Positions 52,201 to 64,000 of a stretch of 64,000 nucleotides of DNA are shown piece by piece (the first letter of the stretch is position 1; every line of letters starts with the position of its first letter). The notes beneath the pieces are model-generated. The model did no database searches and was not told the origin of the DNA. It was given only the letters and a program-made list of their open reading frames with translations. Both the position numbers and the translations under genes were made by a program. This stretch comes from Apostichopus japonicus (Eukaryota > Echinodermata > Holothuroidea > Aspidochirotida > Stichopodidae). The stretch lies in assembly GCF_037975245.1 (NCBI RefSeq), contig NC_092563.1, positions 27,431,960-27,495,959 of the forward strand, given 5' to 3'.

Positions 52201-55200
52201 TTATTGTGCTTTATATATGATTCCTTTTGTTCTTTCTTTCATGCTTCTTCAAAATATGATAACATCAAAAGCAAATTTGAATCCACGTATGCCCGTTTTC
52301 GTGTCATGTCAATTGAATATCTGTTCAAGGTCTAATAAGAGAGAAATGTCACTACATGGTGTTCGTTGTACACTGTTACTTAGGTACTGCTATGACAGTA
52401 TTAGTCTAACAGTGCATAATAATATCCTATCTTGCTTGGGGAATCTAGTGCACGTGTAAGTGATATGGTCCATACTGACTGAATTCTGTTTTAATTCCCT
52501 TCTATACAGCTCATTGAGAATCACTTTTGTCAATGCTTCCTCTGCGGAGAGTGCTTTTCTCAACATTTTTCAATATTGGCCAAAACACAATATTGTATCT
52601 ACAAGTTTGTTTGTCCAGCATGTGATGAACCTAAGCTTGAGTTTTGCTCAGAAGAGGATTTTATTGGATATTTTTCGAACCTAGAACAGCTGGTAAATAT
52701 CTTCTTACATTCATCATCATTAATAAAATATATAAGTATTTATACTCAAAACTCAATTTGGAGATACAAATTTCTCATAAATTTACTTAACGTTGAAGAG
52801 TTATGTTATTTATAACATTTGTAAGTAAACGACGCTAAGCAAAAAAGGAATACTTTGAATTATAAAGCCTGAAGTTACTAAGAATAATTATCATAACATT
52901 GATTGATTTTTGCAGTTACAAAAGCATATGCAGGAGGCAGATTATACACTCTTTCAACAGAAGCTCCTGACTTGGAACTTGAAGAAAGAGAACAATTTTC
53001 GTTGGTGTGCAAATGTATGTATATTTTAACACATTTCACTACTTCCACTCCAATATTTCTGTCACGTCTTGTTATGAAGCGTTTTTGGAGGGGTTTCATT
53101 AATGGTCAATCAAGTGGGATTCGGGAGGTAACCATTTGAAGTTTCGGCGTGATAAATATATACTTTATATTATTTTTTGCGAGTTAGTTGTTAACACATT
53201 ACATTCATGTAGTCACATATATTTTTTTCAATGTCCACGGCTTGCAATTGCTTTTACTGCCATTTTCGTCAATACCATATAAATCTGTCGATAAGACACG
53301 TAAGCAAAATATTACTCCAATAACAATTGTCTGCCTTATTACATGAGGTTACCATGGGCATACACAATTCGAACCTGTGTCTGGTATATATCCCCTGCCA
53401 CATTTACCTTTTCCTCAGTTCAGTTCACAGTTAAATTGTTACCTTAATTATAACTGTGATTATCCTTAAAATAAATACCAAAATTCTCCCGGAAAATTAA
53501 AAAAAAAAGTCAAATAAACTTCTGCAAAGATATATATATAAAAAATCTGCAGTTGAATTTTGCTCTGTCTCCATTGCTTTGTATTTGATGTTTTTGCACT
53601 TTGTGCTTTCTTTGAGATTCAAGAACCGTCGATGTCACTTGTATTTTGTATATCATTGTGTATCATTGAAACTGGTAAGATTATGACATGATGACATAAA
53701 TATGAATCTCTTTCTTGCCCAGTGGAAATAATCATATCAACAAATGATAAACAAACTCACCATAACGTTTGCTACCGTTCTAATAGGTTTGATCTTATTC
53801 TTATTTGATATTTTGTCTCTTTTTTCTCCCAAGGGATGCACTAATGGATTTATAAGTGATCGGAATGTGAAGAAAATTCAATGCACAAACTGCTTAAAAT
53901 ACCAGTGTTTTTATTGCAATAAGCCTGTAAGTCCCTGATTTACTCTGAAGCATTGTCTTTGAGGTGTTTGGGTTTCTTTACTTCACAAGAAAAATACGTT
54001 TCTGGAATCTGATTCAGTAAACTTAATGTGTTAATTATGTTATCATCATTTGCAAAGTTGAATGTATATGATACAAGAACGCTGTACATGTCTAATGTGG
54101 TCTATATACTGCTGTTCCAGTACCTTACCAAATGAGATCTTCGAATGGTATCTTATTGTTTTACTGTGTCAAATCGACATCTTCAATTAAGATTGTTCTG
54201 CTTTACTGAGTCAAATCGACATCTACAAGATTGTTTGTCATGGCCACGAATTTGCAAAAAAAGCGAACAACAGAACTTGTTAAGTTGTATATTTAAACGT
54301 GGTGAAGAAAATGGTGTACCTTTACCTTTTTTTTATTTTACAGTGGCTGGATCAGCATAAACACACAACATGTGAAGAGGTGGAGAACTGGAAGAAAAAT
54401 AGCTACCCAGAGTTTCAAGCTCCAGGCTTAGCTGCTCTTCTGAAGAAAAATGGAATTAGTAAGTCTGTTTATGTTGTCAATTCTGCAAGATATCAATGTG
54501 CTTATTTGTTTATAGCGATTAACAATAATTGTTAGTCATTGTACATTTGGACATTGAAGTGACGTTTTCGTTAATATTTAATTTTTTGCTCCTTCAGATT
54601 GTCCACGATGTAAGATGCGTTACGAACTTGCTAAAGGGGGATGCATGCATTTCAAATGCCCTCAGTGTTTGCATGAATTTTGTTGTGGTTGTAATCTGCC
54701 ATTCGTAAAGTATGTAAGTATCGGATAATGGACTCGAAATAGACTCTTAAGCCTCTTCAGCAGGCAGTCTTCCACGACTGCAATATGACTTATTTTTATT
54801 TTTTCACCATTAAAAGTTTATTATTTAGTATTGAACTGTTTTAAAGGATATGTCATAATGAGCCCAGCGCATTGGTTACTGTTGGTCAATACCTACATTT
54901 TAGTATACACAATGAGCAGAACGACATTGTCTATATGATAGGCAAGTATGAATTTTGTTTATTATGAAGTGGGATAAAAGTAGATACTTCAATTTCTTTT
55001 CACAGTTAATGTGTCTGATATTATGTGTGGTTGTGTTTGTTTTTATATGTCGCGATGCTGTTTTGTTGTTGTTATTATTCTACGTTGTCATGTTAGTATA
55101 TTTTTTATATGTATTTGCAATGTTGTATTTATTATGATCTTCTATGTCGTTGTATGTTACATATTGTTATGATGCTAATGTGTTGCTCTTCGCAGCCAAA

Positions 55201-57432
55201 CTGTAGATTTCCAGCGTGTCAGGGGAAGGGTCTTCATGCTCATCACCCCAGGGACTGTCTGTATCACCTCAGGGACCAAGATTGTGAAACTCTACAGAAA
55301 CTACTCTTGGTAAATAATCACTTTTTATCATTTGGCCATTCCCTGAATCCGATCATCGTTCCTTACACATGACTCGGATGAGTAACTTGATAATAATGTA
55401 TTGATACAAATGTTTTGAGTAGGTTTCCATCGTGTATTGCATCTCTGCTGATGTGCTATGGTGTGTGTGTATGTGAGCAATGTATGACATTAACATATTT
55501 AACATACATTTTTACTGTAACAATTGGATTGGAAATGTGTGTTTCCAGCCATAACGATGGAGGGGACCGTAATGTTCTATAGAGAGATTTTTGTTTGGTA
55601 GGGCTTGTGATATGGGTCCGTTTTTTCCCAACTTGGTTTCATATTTGTGTGTTTGTTGTAGGACAGGGTACAATACCCCGTGGGCTTAGTTACCCCGCAA
55701 ATGTACTAGGAAAGACATGTATCTTCTTAGTCACCTGTATGAGTGTATGATAATTAATAACGAAACTTTTAATAGGAGTTGAAAAAAAGCTGGCTTGTAC
55801 AAAGTATTATAAGGTATTATTACATATTTTGTTTCGGACTTGTTACATTGACAGACCTATGGTGTAGATATTAACCGAACCGGGACAGTCAATCTAGAGC
55901 AGGTCAATGAATGCCCAGTCAAGGAGCAGCGTGAGAGCCCAGATGGATTGATCGATGAAAGTTGCGGCAAACCGATAAAAAATGAAACTGGCCTCTGCGA
56001 GTAAGATATTAATTTATTTTGAATCATTTTCATAATCCAAGTTAATCAAACGCTTATATTCTCCATCGTTATATGTGATTATAACTTAAAGAAAACAAAT
56101 ATAATTACACAGTCACGCTAATTACTTTTATTGTTCAATACAATGTGTATCCAACATCGCCAGTGGTACAAATTTGCTTTCATTAAATAAAGCAATAATA
56201 ACCGAGTTAACTTTAAATGATTGTTGTTGTTGGTATATAGCTTACAAACGCTTTAGTTGTGATCATTTGTGATAATCACCTTCACAGGTCTCACTACAAG
56301 GAGTATCTGGTTAGCTTGATAAACCAGAATGTTATAGATCCAGCAGATATATTGACCGTAGATGAATTGCTTGCAGCACTACGGAGAGACGGAGTAGAAG
56401 TCTCGGGGAAGAGATTGGATGAAACGGACTACGAGTATCAGACAAGACTAAGACAGGTGAGTTCTGTAGCAGATATCACAAATGCGTTAACCACTAGAAC
56501 ACGCTAAAACGCAATAAAGGCAAATGATTCAGAATGATATCACAAATGCGTTAACCAATACAACATGCTGAAACACAAAAAGGCACATGATTTAGATTGA
56601 CATCACAGATACATTAACAACTACAACATGCTAACACACACAAAAGGCACATAAAATAAATTGATATCACACATGCATTAACCACTACACAACATGCTAA
56701 AACACAAAAAAGGCACATGATTTAGATTGATACCAAAAATGCATTAACCACTACAACATGCTAAAACACAGTAAAGATACATGATTCAGATTGACATCAC
56801 AAATGCATAAACAACTACAACATGCTAAAACACAACAAAGGCAAATGATTCAGATTGATATCACACATGCATTAACCACTACAACATGATGAAACACAAT
56901 AAAGACATATGATTCAGATTGATATCACAAATGCGTTAACCACTACAACATGATGAAACATAGTAAAGGCACATGATTCAGGTTGATATCACAAATGCAT
57001 TAACCTCTATAACACGCTAAACACAATAAAGGAACCTGATTAAGAGGCATACACTCCAACGGCATACTTTATCATTGATGTTTAGTGCTGTTCCTCGTAC
57101 GGGAAAGGTATTTGCCAAATTTTTGAAATTAATTTAGCAAGTGCATGTTTTTTTGGTAATCAACTGTCCTTTACGACAATAAAACATTTGAAAACGTTTG
57201 AAAATTGATTATATGATTCATTTAGTTTCTTTATCGATGCCAATTGATGTATTATTATAAACCAGTTTCCATCTTTCTCAACACAACCTAATATAGGGTA
57301 CATTGATTCTTGATAAGGACAAAACATTAAGCCAGTTTTTCCCTTTATATTGGTAAAAAGGCCTCTTACAAAACGTGTAATGTTTTTCTCTTTCAACAGT
57401 TAATAAAACAGAAGATACCACTCTACTTTTAA
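46209..57432 (+). CDS. RNF31-like: HOIP/RNF31-like copy 3: coiled coil + UBA + RBR-LDD
   Basis: The exons are 46209-46550, 48102-48307, 48709-48814, 49147-49386, 51505-51702, 52510-52692, 52916-53014, 53834-53926, 54344-54458, 54598-54713, 55196-55309, 55855-56000, 56288-56456 and 57400-57432 (stop TAA). All phases fit and give 719 residues. Domains: a charged, heptad-rich, Cys-free segment (about 20-95, predicted coiled coil); an extended UBA (about 115-290) matching the HOIP UBA; a pre-RING helical segment; RING1 (Cys 353/356, [15 protein letters not shown]); IBR; RING2 with catalytic Cys 543 and His 545 in GGCMHF; and LDD. It is predicted to be a Met1-linkage RBR E3 ligase able to bind UBL partners (HOIL-1L/SHARPIN type) through the UBA. 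PUB and NZF fingers are absent. The start at 46209 has A at -3 and G at +4. In the same frame a stop at 46122-46124 sits right after an acceptor, so this ATG is probably the true start behind a 5'UTR exon. Confidence 0.92.
48102..49386 (+). CDS. RNF31-like: UBA exons of copy 3
   Basis: Three exons with phases 0-2, 2-0 and 0-0. They contain the landmarks [31 protein letters not shown] with [27 protein letters not shown], and a final helix ending CDKKE. The order matches the unusually long UBA of HOIP that binds the UBL domains of its LUBAC partners. Copy 2 has an exon aligning only with the last of these helices (ending SKKKE), which supports loss of the rest there. Confidence 0.82.
48349..48386 (-). 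ncRNA. Hammerhead-like motif lacking stem II, minus strand
   Basis: On the minus strand the core reads CTGATGAATCGAAACGTC. This joins the two conserved hammerhead boxes (CTGATGA and GAAAC) with only three bases where stem II should be. Flanking AGTTA and TAACT can pair as stem I. It lies in a copy 3 intron and adjoins about 170 bp of repeat-like sequence. Probably a relic of a Penelope-like element or retrozyme; catalysis is not expected. Confidence 0.5.
50767..50932 (-). repeat. U2-snRNA-headed element, distal copy
   Basis: On the minus strand it starts ATCGCGGCGTTTTGGCTCAG, followed by ATCATGTGTAGTATCTGTTC. This corresponds to the first 45 bases of U2 snRNA, including the branch-site-pairing GTAGTA, with some changes. 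After TATCTGTTC the similarity to U2 stops: no Sm site or U2 3' stem-loops follow. The remaining about 125 bp (through GATGATCACACAGTCACAG and GGTTTTTCGTGCCCAGG) is shared with the neighbouring copy only. It lies in the copy 3 intron 49387-51504. Confidence 0.65.
50956..51129 (-). repeat. U2-snRNA-headed element, proximal copy
   Basis: Its minus-strand head contains GGCCTTTTGGCTAAGATCA and GTGTAGTATCTGTTC, closer to functional U2 than the distal copy, with a small insertion before GGCC. The body matches the distal copy; the period between them is 189 bp. A snRNA 5' end fused to an unrelated body, present more than once, suggests a snRNA-derived SINE or a chimeric retro-pseudogene that was later tandemly duplicated. 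It could also be a divergent U2-like RNA gene, but the missing Sm site argues against that. Confidence 0.7.
51921..52119 (+). mobile_element. 5'-truncated SINE with (CATA)n tail, plus strand, in copy 3 intron
   Basis: The body from about 51921 to 52035 matches the body of the SINE at 31207-31440, here in the opposite orientation. It is followed by a long CATA/CACA simple repeat (about 52036-52119). The tRNA-like head is missing, as expected for incomplete reverse transcription. It lies between the exons at 51505 and 52510, the same intron position as the copy 2 insertion. Confidence 0.8.
56472..57045. repeat. 64-bp minisatellite, 9 units, in last intron of copy 3
   Basis: Units begin at 56472, 56536, 56599, 56663, 56729, 56793, 56857, 56921 and 56985. 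The consensus includes GATATCACAAATGCATTAAC, CACTACAACATGCT and CATGATTCAGATT. It starts 15 bp after the splice donor of the exon ending at 56456. The last introns of copies 1 and 2 have no such unit. Confidence 0.95.
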
Positions 57433-58129
57433 AGATATCAGGTAGCGGCAACTATAAATTTCACAAGAGATCGTAAATAACTGTACAAGGAATTCAGTGT
57501 AGAGTTCTTGCATGCAGATGCAATTGAATTTTGAGGAACCCATTCAAATTAATTGACGTTGTTATTCTTAACTTTAGAATGACCTTAATATGAATATTGA
57601 GCAGACCATCGTTAATATTCTTGATGAATTGTTTAAGCTCCACGCAGCTATTATTTGACAAAATATAACTTTTGTTGCTTTAACTAATTAAACATATTAA
57701 ATATTAATAGTGTATAAAATATGTATTCTAATACCTTCTCTTCATCGCATGGATTACAAGCATGGATTACATTTACTTCAAACAAATGTGTCATTATTAA
57801 TATACTCTGTACTTAGTAAGCAAAAATAATTTGTACAACTTGACAAAGAAAAAGGTAACATTATTTTAACTTTAATTCACGATTAACTTTATCTATTATT
57901 TTCAGAAATTATACAACATGTTTGGAACTTAGTCACTGGAATTATTATTCGTATACTTTCCGATTTACTGAAAATCTTTTGTATGAATTTCATATTCAAC
58001 AACCTTGCTGATGGCTCGTACCTAATATCCAAGTAATGAGTAAATAAACGCGAATCGCGTCTGTGTAGCTTAAGCTGGAAATCCCCCTGTCAGAGGGTGA
58101 AACTATCAATAAGAAAACCAAGCTCGAAT

Positions 58130-58220
58130 CAGCATGCCGCCATGGTAACAAACCCAAGACACCTAATCGACCTGTAAAAAAGAAGTAATATGCGATATGG
58201 TTGTAGTACAGTTGCCTGAT
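58130..58220 (+). repeat. Dispersed repeat, partner of 40525-40615
   Basis: It shares ATCAGCATG, GTAACAAACCCAAG, AAGAAGTAATA and GTACAGTTGCCT in order with the copy downstream of gene copy 2. The (TA)n tract begins just after it. Confidence 0.6.
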
Positions 58221-58226
58221 GGTAGC

Positions 58227-58371
<145 letters not shown>

Positions 58372-60778
58372 TATGTATATGCTCGATATGTTCGAACTCT
58401 TTAAGAATAACACCCACTCCGATAGAAAACTTCGTCGCCAATGTTGTATCTTCCGCATGTAAGATATTAACGAAGTAATAATAACTTGGTTAAACACGTT
58501 ATGGAAGAACTCAAATAATCTTGTTAAGCACTGTATTCGAGAAGATCATTAAAGCCACTGACATATTGTGATATGGTGACATAGAACAAATAACCATATG
58601 GTTATAAGTGTTCAGTTACTCATCATTAGTCTTATCTAGAGAATGGCCACCCGAGTATCGGCTCGCATGCTATTGAACTTTGAATGAAGTATAAGTAACT
58701 AATTAAAGTTGTCATGCGATACCTTAACTTAAACACTAGACATATTGATGTAAGTCATGTGTATTGGTACTCTTTGAGAGCACCTTATTTTTCCTATATT
58801 ATAAATGTTTCTATTTTTCATGTTTAAGCAAGGTAGTCCCTGGTATGTGCGCTGTAGTCTGTGTATGTAGGGTATAATCTTATTGGTTGTTTTTTTTCTT
58901 CTTTATTTTTCATTCTATTAATTTGACTTTGGATTGGATAGGGTTAATAGTTTGTCTAAATGGGATGTGAAGTTTATAAAATACCAATACCTATGGTACA
59001 TTCACATTATGGATGCATCCAATTGTGGAGTATAAACTTAGACGTAAATTTTAAAGGAAAACAAAACATTAAGTATCAGCGTGCGACAATGATGTCACAC
59101 CTGTTTGCTCCAAGTTAGCTTTTGGTACGACAGGTGGCAACTTCAACTGTCAATATCTCAAAAATGATACATAGAAATTGAATTCAAATTTCATCAGAAT
59201 GCTTAGATTATATTAAAGAGGAATATAATAAATAAAAAAGAAAATTTGACTTCGACTATTCTTTAAAATGTGTTCAAACTTCATCGTAGCCGTTTTCCGC
59301 CAACACACAGCGGGTAAGATTTAGAAATATGGTAATTGTACTTAATATGTCTACGAGAATTGCCTGGCCAACATGAAATTTCATCCGTGCATAACGCCCA
59401 TTATAGGACGGGATCCGAGGGTCTTTTCCAAGTTACATCCTAAACGAAATCGGCAATGTTGTATACAACGCTAATGCCCATACACATAATTTTGAGTGCA
59501 AGGGGAGGGGGGAGTTGGGTTGGTAAGTTATCGATTGTGTCCTGGGGAGTGCTCTTTTAAGAGTGTGACACTATCTTTGATGAGCTCCAGGTAGCGTGAA
59601 ATATTTTTGTTTGCTAATAACAACCCAAGGTAGCTGAATGACATTTTCCTGACCTTGAAAATGTCATCACTGCCCTCACCCTCTCGGTACGTGACTGACA
59701 CCTATTTTTTGACTCTCATTACCACTTTGTTACACTTCCTTATCTTCCTCACTCAAACGTCGAGTCAAAGTTTTCTCTCTTGGCAAAAAGGTGTGGCCAT
59801 GCCCCCACCCCCACCCCGTCGCGATAACCATGCGTGAAGCAAACATCCACTTGTAAAGACAAATTGCATTTGATTAATTTATCATCAAATTTACAGTCAA
59901 TAGTTTCAGTTTGCAGTATGCTAGATTTTATGGGCTCACTCTTTAAATACATCATTCTTGTAGAGATGAATTTATGCAAAGTAGGTTAATGAAGTAAAAA
60001 TGAAAACATGAAATTAGATGATAGTCACAAACATAATATTCTGAATCTATATCAGCCTGGGCAAGAAGTGATTATACATGGGATAATAATTGAGGAAATT
60101 TAACTGGAATGATAACTCTCCCTTTGAAGCTCTGAGGCAACTAAAGATAATCGCTGCTATCTAGAACATCCTTCAAGCAGGGAGGTGTTATACTAAATTA
60201 GAATAACATACTACGGTCATTCTTCATCAAACAATATGTACTTGAAACTCTCATAATCCACATAAAGAACATTCTCTTGGGAGTTTGGTAAAGATCTCAA
60301 TAAAAAAAATGCGGAATTTTCCCTATAGATTTCCACACCCGAATAATATTAAAACAGTACGATTATCTATATAATGCTTTAAATGTACAACTTGATACCG
60401 CCAGAAGTTTAATCTTGATTGTAAATTACAAATAAAACGGCTGATTCTAATGCATCCAACGGGTTTGTCGCTAAGACTTATACAGGACTCCATAACACGA
60501 ATGAAAAGTTACAAAAGGAAGCAGACTGCGCTCGGTTATATGTTTTACTATAAGAACTTATTTTGAACAAAATTTCCAGAACCAAGAAACACGCCTATTT
60601 GTTATTTAATAAAGTAATGATGTGATAAAGAATTTCGAACGTCAAATCGCGTCAAAATGCAAAATATGTGGATTTCCACCGAACGACTGGCAGTGCAAAG
60701 TGAATGGCCTGTCTTTGCTTAAACGTGTAACAGCTGACGAATTTTTCTCTGATGATATGTGTATCCCTTTAAATTGCA

Positions 60779-61110
60779 CTAAGTTCCATCAACTCTCAAT
60801 TTCAAGTGATAGACAGGATTATTGTCGCCAACAAGTTCACTGCAAAGAAAATCGACTAGAAATGTCTTCTGGGGTGTTCTGTTAACTTCACTTACAAACT
60901 CCCTCCCTTGGTCAGAGATGAGAATATCAGTGCAACCGAATCTGTGCAAAATGCAAAGTTGAAAGCAATATATGAGTAGTGAATGCCACACTGTAAGTCA
61001 TACATAAAATAAATTCTCATCTTGAAAGATTCACTACAAAAAAAATTAACATTCAACATGTTGGTTGAGTGTAGACTGTTAGTGTACAACTGAGCTATAT
61101 GCTCAGGCAT
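60779..61110 (-). pseudogene. Decayed DDE-type integrase fragment of a retroelement or related transposon
   Basis: A minus-strand frame contains RFGCTDILISDQGREFVSEV, which matches the second catalytic Asp region of integrase cores (DQGREF). About 20 residues later comes a weak match to the region before the catalytic Glu, with the usual YHPQ-x-x-G motif degraded. The frame is only 70 codons long, is broken on both sides, and no reverse transcriptase is recognisable nearby. It could come from a Ty3/gypsy-type LTR element or a Ginger-like transposon. Confidence 0.6.
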
Positions 61111-62011
61111 TGAGTTAATTGGATGATCTTTTATTGTGACACCATGTTTTTGGGCTTACTGGTTCAACTTTCTTTATTGGAGCTTCTTGCATTTTTGGCG
61201 TTGCATATATCACACAGTGTACTTCAAAAACTGAACATTTTAACCATACGAGCCAATACAACATTTGTGATATATTAACTCAATTAAATATCATACATTT
61301 TATATCGGAATATACCAGGAGTTTGATGCCTTTTGCCGGGTGGTGCTCAATTGATTTATGTGTGCAATGTCTAAATGTATAATGCCAATCAAACATTAAT
61401 TGTCCTGAATCAGGATCCATGATGGTTCAAAACACCCTCTGTATGACTTAAATGCAAAAAACAAAATAATGCTAGCTTAACATTTTAGTAAAATGTACTA
61501 TTATACCATTTTGCATCGAGAGACCTAAAAAATTCCTTATTTCTCCAAAGAAAAGAGGACCCTACCCCAGGTTTTAGAAATTCCCCTCCCCCCTACCCAT
61601 ACACACACAAATACATTAGCAATTTCCTCACAAGACCTAACAGAGAAATGGTACCAAAATTCAGTTGATATATATTATCACTCTTATCATGTTGAAGTTC
61701 CTGCCAAAACAGCCAAGTAGTAATAAGTTCACACTATCTTAACAGAAAGTTCCCTGTGGTTACAATATCAAACTGTCCAACACTTTTTGAACAAACAATA
61801 TAGGTAATGTCTAGCTGTGGAATGTGGTCTTAATTATTTACTTATCATTTGCTTGAACAAATAAACTGTGTCTGCTTAAGAGAAACAGGTCCAGGCAAAA
61901 TCTCTATTGGGGATGTAGACTAATAAAGACAATTGTCTGGCTATATGCCACTTAAATGTTAATAGTTCTGTATCAAATGTGGGTAAGAACCACAAAATGT
62001 AGCCGTTACAA

Positions 62012-62066
<55 letters not shown>

Positions 62067-64000
62067 AACAAAAACTACGATGTCGATTTCTTTCTGCACA
62101 TGAATTGGACATATGCCAATTACGTCCAATCAGAACACTAGAATGAGCCAATGAGAGCAAGAGAAAACTCATTTGTGGTGGAAAACTGACATATGCCAAT
62201 GTTATTGGACATTTTGTTGGACTTATGACAGGTTAAATGCGCACCATAAATGTTTGATATGTGGAACTAAATGAGAAAGTATCAAATGATTTATAGTGTA
62301 CAACAAATAGGGATTGATACGCGAAAAAAGAGCACCTAGTAGGCCTTTTACTCCATCGTTATGCCGGGCTGTCGGAAGCCAGACCCTGAGACAAATCACC
62401 GTTTTAATGTCTTCAGTTTAAAACTGAGAACGAAATGTTGCCTACTTCATATTTCTCCGACCCCACTGATTGAACCGTGCCTTGCTGCTGTAGCCCCCGA
62501 CCGACCCATTGATCCGTCCTGAGTAGACTACTTATTCCAGTAAGTATGCCTTTTATGTGTTATTGCCTTCAGCGAACGGTACAAAAGTCATACATAAGTT
62601 CATGTATATGGGATCTTTCTTTCTTCCGTATTCAGTCATATGAAGTTCGTACAAAGTCGTCACGGTTGACAGCCAATGCCAAACAATTAGAATTGTTTAC
62701 ACAATTACACAGTAAGCTGAATTGCACCGTATGACAGTATAGGCCTGTGTTGTTATCATATACAAGCCATTTAGTGTATTGTAAGATTGCAAGTATTACG
62801 GTAACACCTATGGACTACTTTGAACTGTTACATTCTTTCAAATTCCACAAATATAGCGACAGATAGATCTCCAACTACTGACAATCATTTACCAAGTACT
62901 TTACACCTCGGCAACTTGAAGTAAAAGACATCGAAACCGCTTGGTATGTTAATTTTCTGTATACAGCCTTACAGCCTTTGTAATCAACGGCTTTAACACC
63001 ATACTTCCTAAGTTCGTGAAGACCAGTTAACAAGAGGTTATTTAATCTTTTACTTACTGTATAACCAAATAGACACAATAATTGAATATGATGGTTTTCC
63101 TTAATCTCTGAAATTCAATAGAAAATATCAATCTTCTTTGCTTGAAGAAAAGCGATTGGTTATATCAAGATTTAAGGTATTATTTTGGCTGTTGCTTAGC
63201 AAGAGGTAATCTGGTCACGGTACAGCAATATAACTTGGCCTCAAGGGAAAGTCCACTCTCGTTCAGACCACTTTAAAACTGGAATTATCAATATTTAAGA
63301 CATTACCAAATGAAAGTAATTCTTCTCATTATAATGCTTGCTTTCAGGCAGTTGGTGGTCATAGTTGTCAGTCCTTGACACCCTCCCCCTCCCCCTGGGG
63401 CCGGGCCTTTTTATTAGTACAGTACACCGATCGCAGGTAAAAATATCAATACAAATGCGTCACTTATACAGTTTTGGATATATAAACACAAGAACTTGAC
63501 CTCGCGTGACAACAACAATATGTCATGAATTATAAGCTTGAAACTTGTTTTCATTTCGATGTACAGTGTTCAAAAGTGTCGACGTTGATCGTAAAAACAC
63601 AAACACATCAACACGCAAATAAACAACGAGACAAAAAGGAAAAGACTTTTGCTGATCCGAAAAAATACGGTGTTCCAGATGAGAGAACGACATCGAAAGA
63701 CTGTCGACAATAAAATTCGAAAAAGAGAGTTTATCTCTAATTTTGATGGATCAATTAGTTAATTTATTTATTGTCTAAGCTTTAGACTTTTGTTTCGAAT
63801 AATCGTCAATTTTTTCTCAAAATCCTGTTTTAAACTTGAAACTCTCAAAGGCAAATTGTTGGGATGAAAAGTCACAATTTCCAAGATCTTTACAAAGAAT
63901 GCAACCAAGTCCAACAGACTATTTTAACGATGTTGTGGTACAAATGTTTTATTTTGGATATTCACGTAAATGATATAGAAACGCGTGTTTAGTTTATCCA
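61111..64000. other. Non-coding AT-rich sequence with (TA)n at 62012-62064
   Basis: I see no convincing exon. A 50-bp (TA)n tract lies at 62012-62064. A short frame beginning MPGCRKPD near 62350 has no match I recognise and is not supported. Confidence 0.45.

Noticed and set aside
60622-60885. 87-codon plus-strand frame with several Cys residues
   Set aside because: It overlaps the minus-strand integrase relic, which has a recognisable DQGREF motif; the plus-strand frame resembles nothing I know.
62350-62520. Possible THAP-like start (MPGCRKPD)
   Set aside because: The Cys/His spacing of a THAP finger does not follow.

Overview
This is animal (metazoan) genomic DNA. The genes are split by many short GT-AG introns and surrounded by AT-rich, repeat-dense intergenic DNA. 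Those repeats include a long satellite array, a tRNA-derived SINE, a hAT-type MITE, hammerhead-like motifs and (TA)n tracts. The protein family and repeat types fit a marine invertebrate. An echinoderm, perhaps a sea cucumber, is my best guess, but nothing in the window proves the taxon.

Layout. (1) 1-11140: a head-to-tail array of an about 805-bp satellite (13 full units and one partial). It ends against a diverged, inverted piece of the same unit (about 11150-11575). (2) 11.6-13.9 kb: non-coding. (3) 13.94-20.51 kb, 27.55-39.25 kb and 46.21-57.43 kb: three tandem genes on the + strand, all homologous to HOIP/RNF31. HOIP is the catalytic RBR E3 ligase of the linear-ubiquitin assembly complex (LUBAC). 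Their exon lengths and phases match almost exactly through the IBR-RING2-LDD region. (4) 57.4-64 kb: non-coding, with minor repeats and a decayed DDE-type integrase fragment.

The three paralogs share the catalytic end but not the regulatory end. Copy 1 (306 codons visible) has only IBR-RING2-LDD. Copy 2 (743 aa) has PUB, a B-box-like zinc finger, a pre-RING helical segment and the full RBR-LDD, but its UBA is reduced to the last helix. Copy 3 (719 aa) has an intact UBA and the full RBR-LDD, but no PUB; it starts with a predicted coiled coil. No copy has recognisable NZF fingers. All three keep the RING2 Gly-Gly-Cys-x-His active site. Vertebrate HOIP uses PUB for OTULIN/CYLD-SPATA2 and UBA for HOIL-1L/SHARPIN. 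These two docking modules therefore appear partitioned between neighbouring genes here, which is the most interesting observation in the window.

Copies 1 and 2 arose by a comparatively recent segmental duplication (about 13.89-22.2 kb against about 32.2-42.2 kb) that includes introns and 3' flank. Copy 3 is older and its introns do not align. Other points of note are a tandem pair of elements with U2-snRNA-like heads at 50.77-51.13 kb, and a SINE sitting in opposite orientations in the same intron of copies 2 and 3. Exon coordinates were read by hand from splice consensus and reading frame, and were not checked against transcripts.
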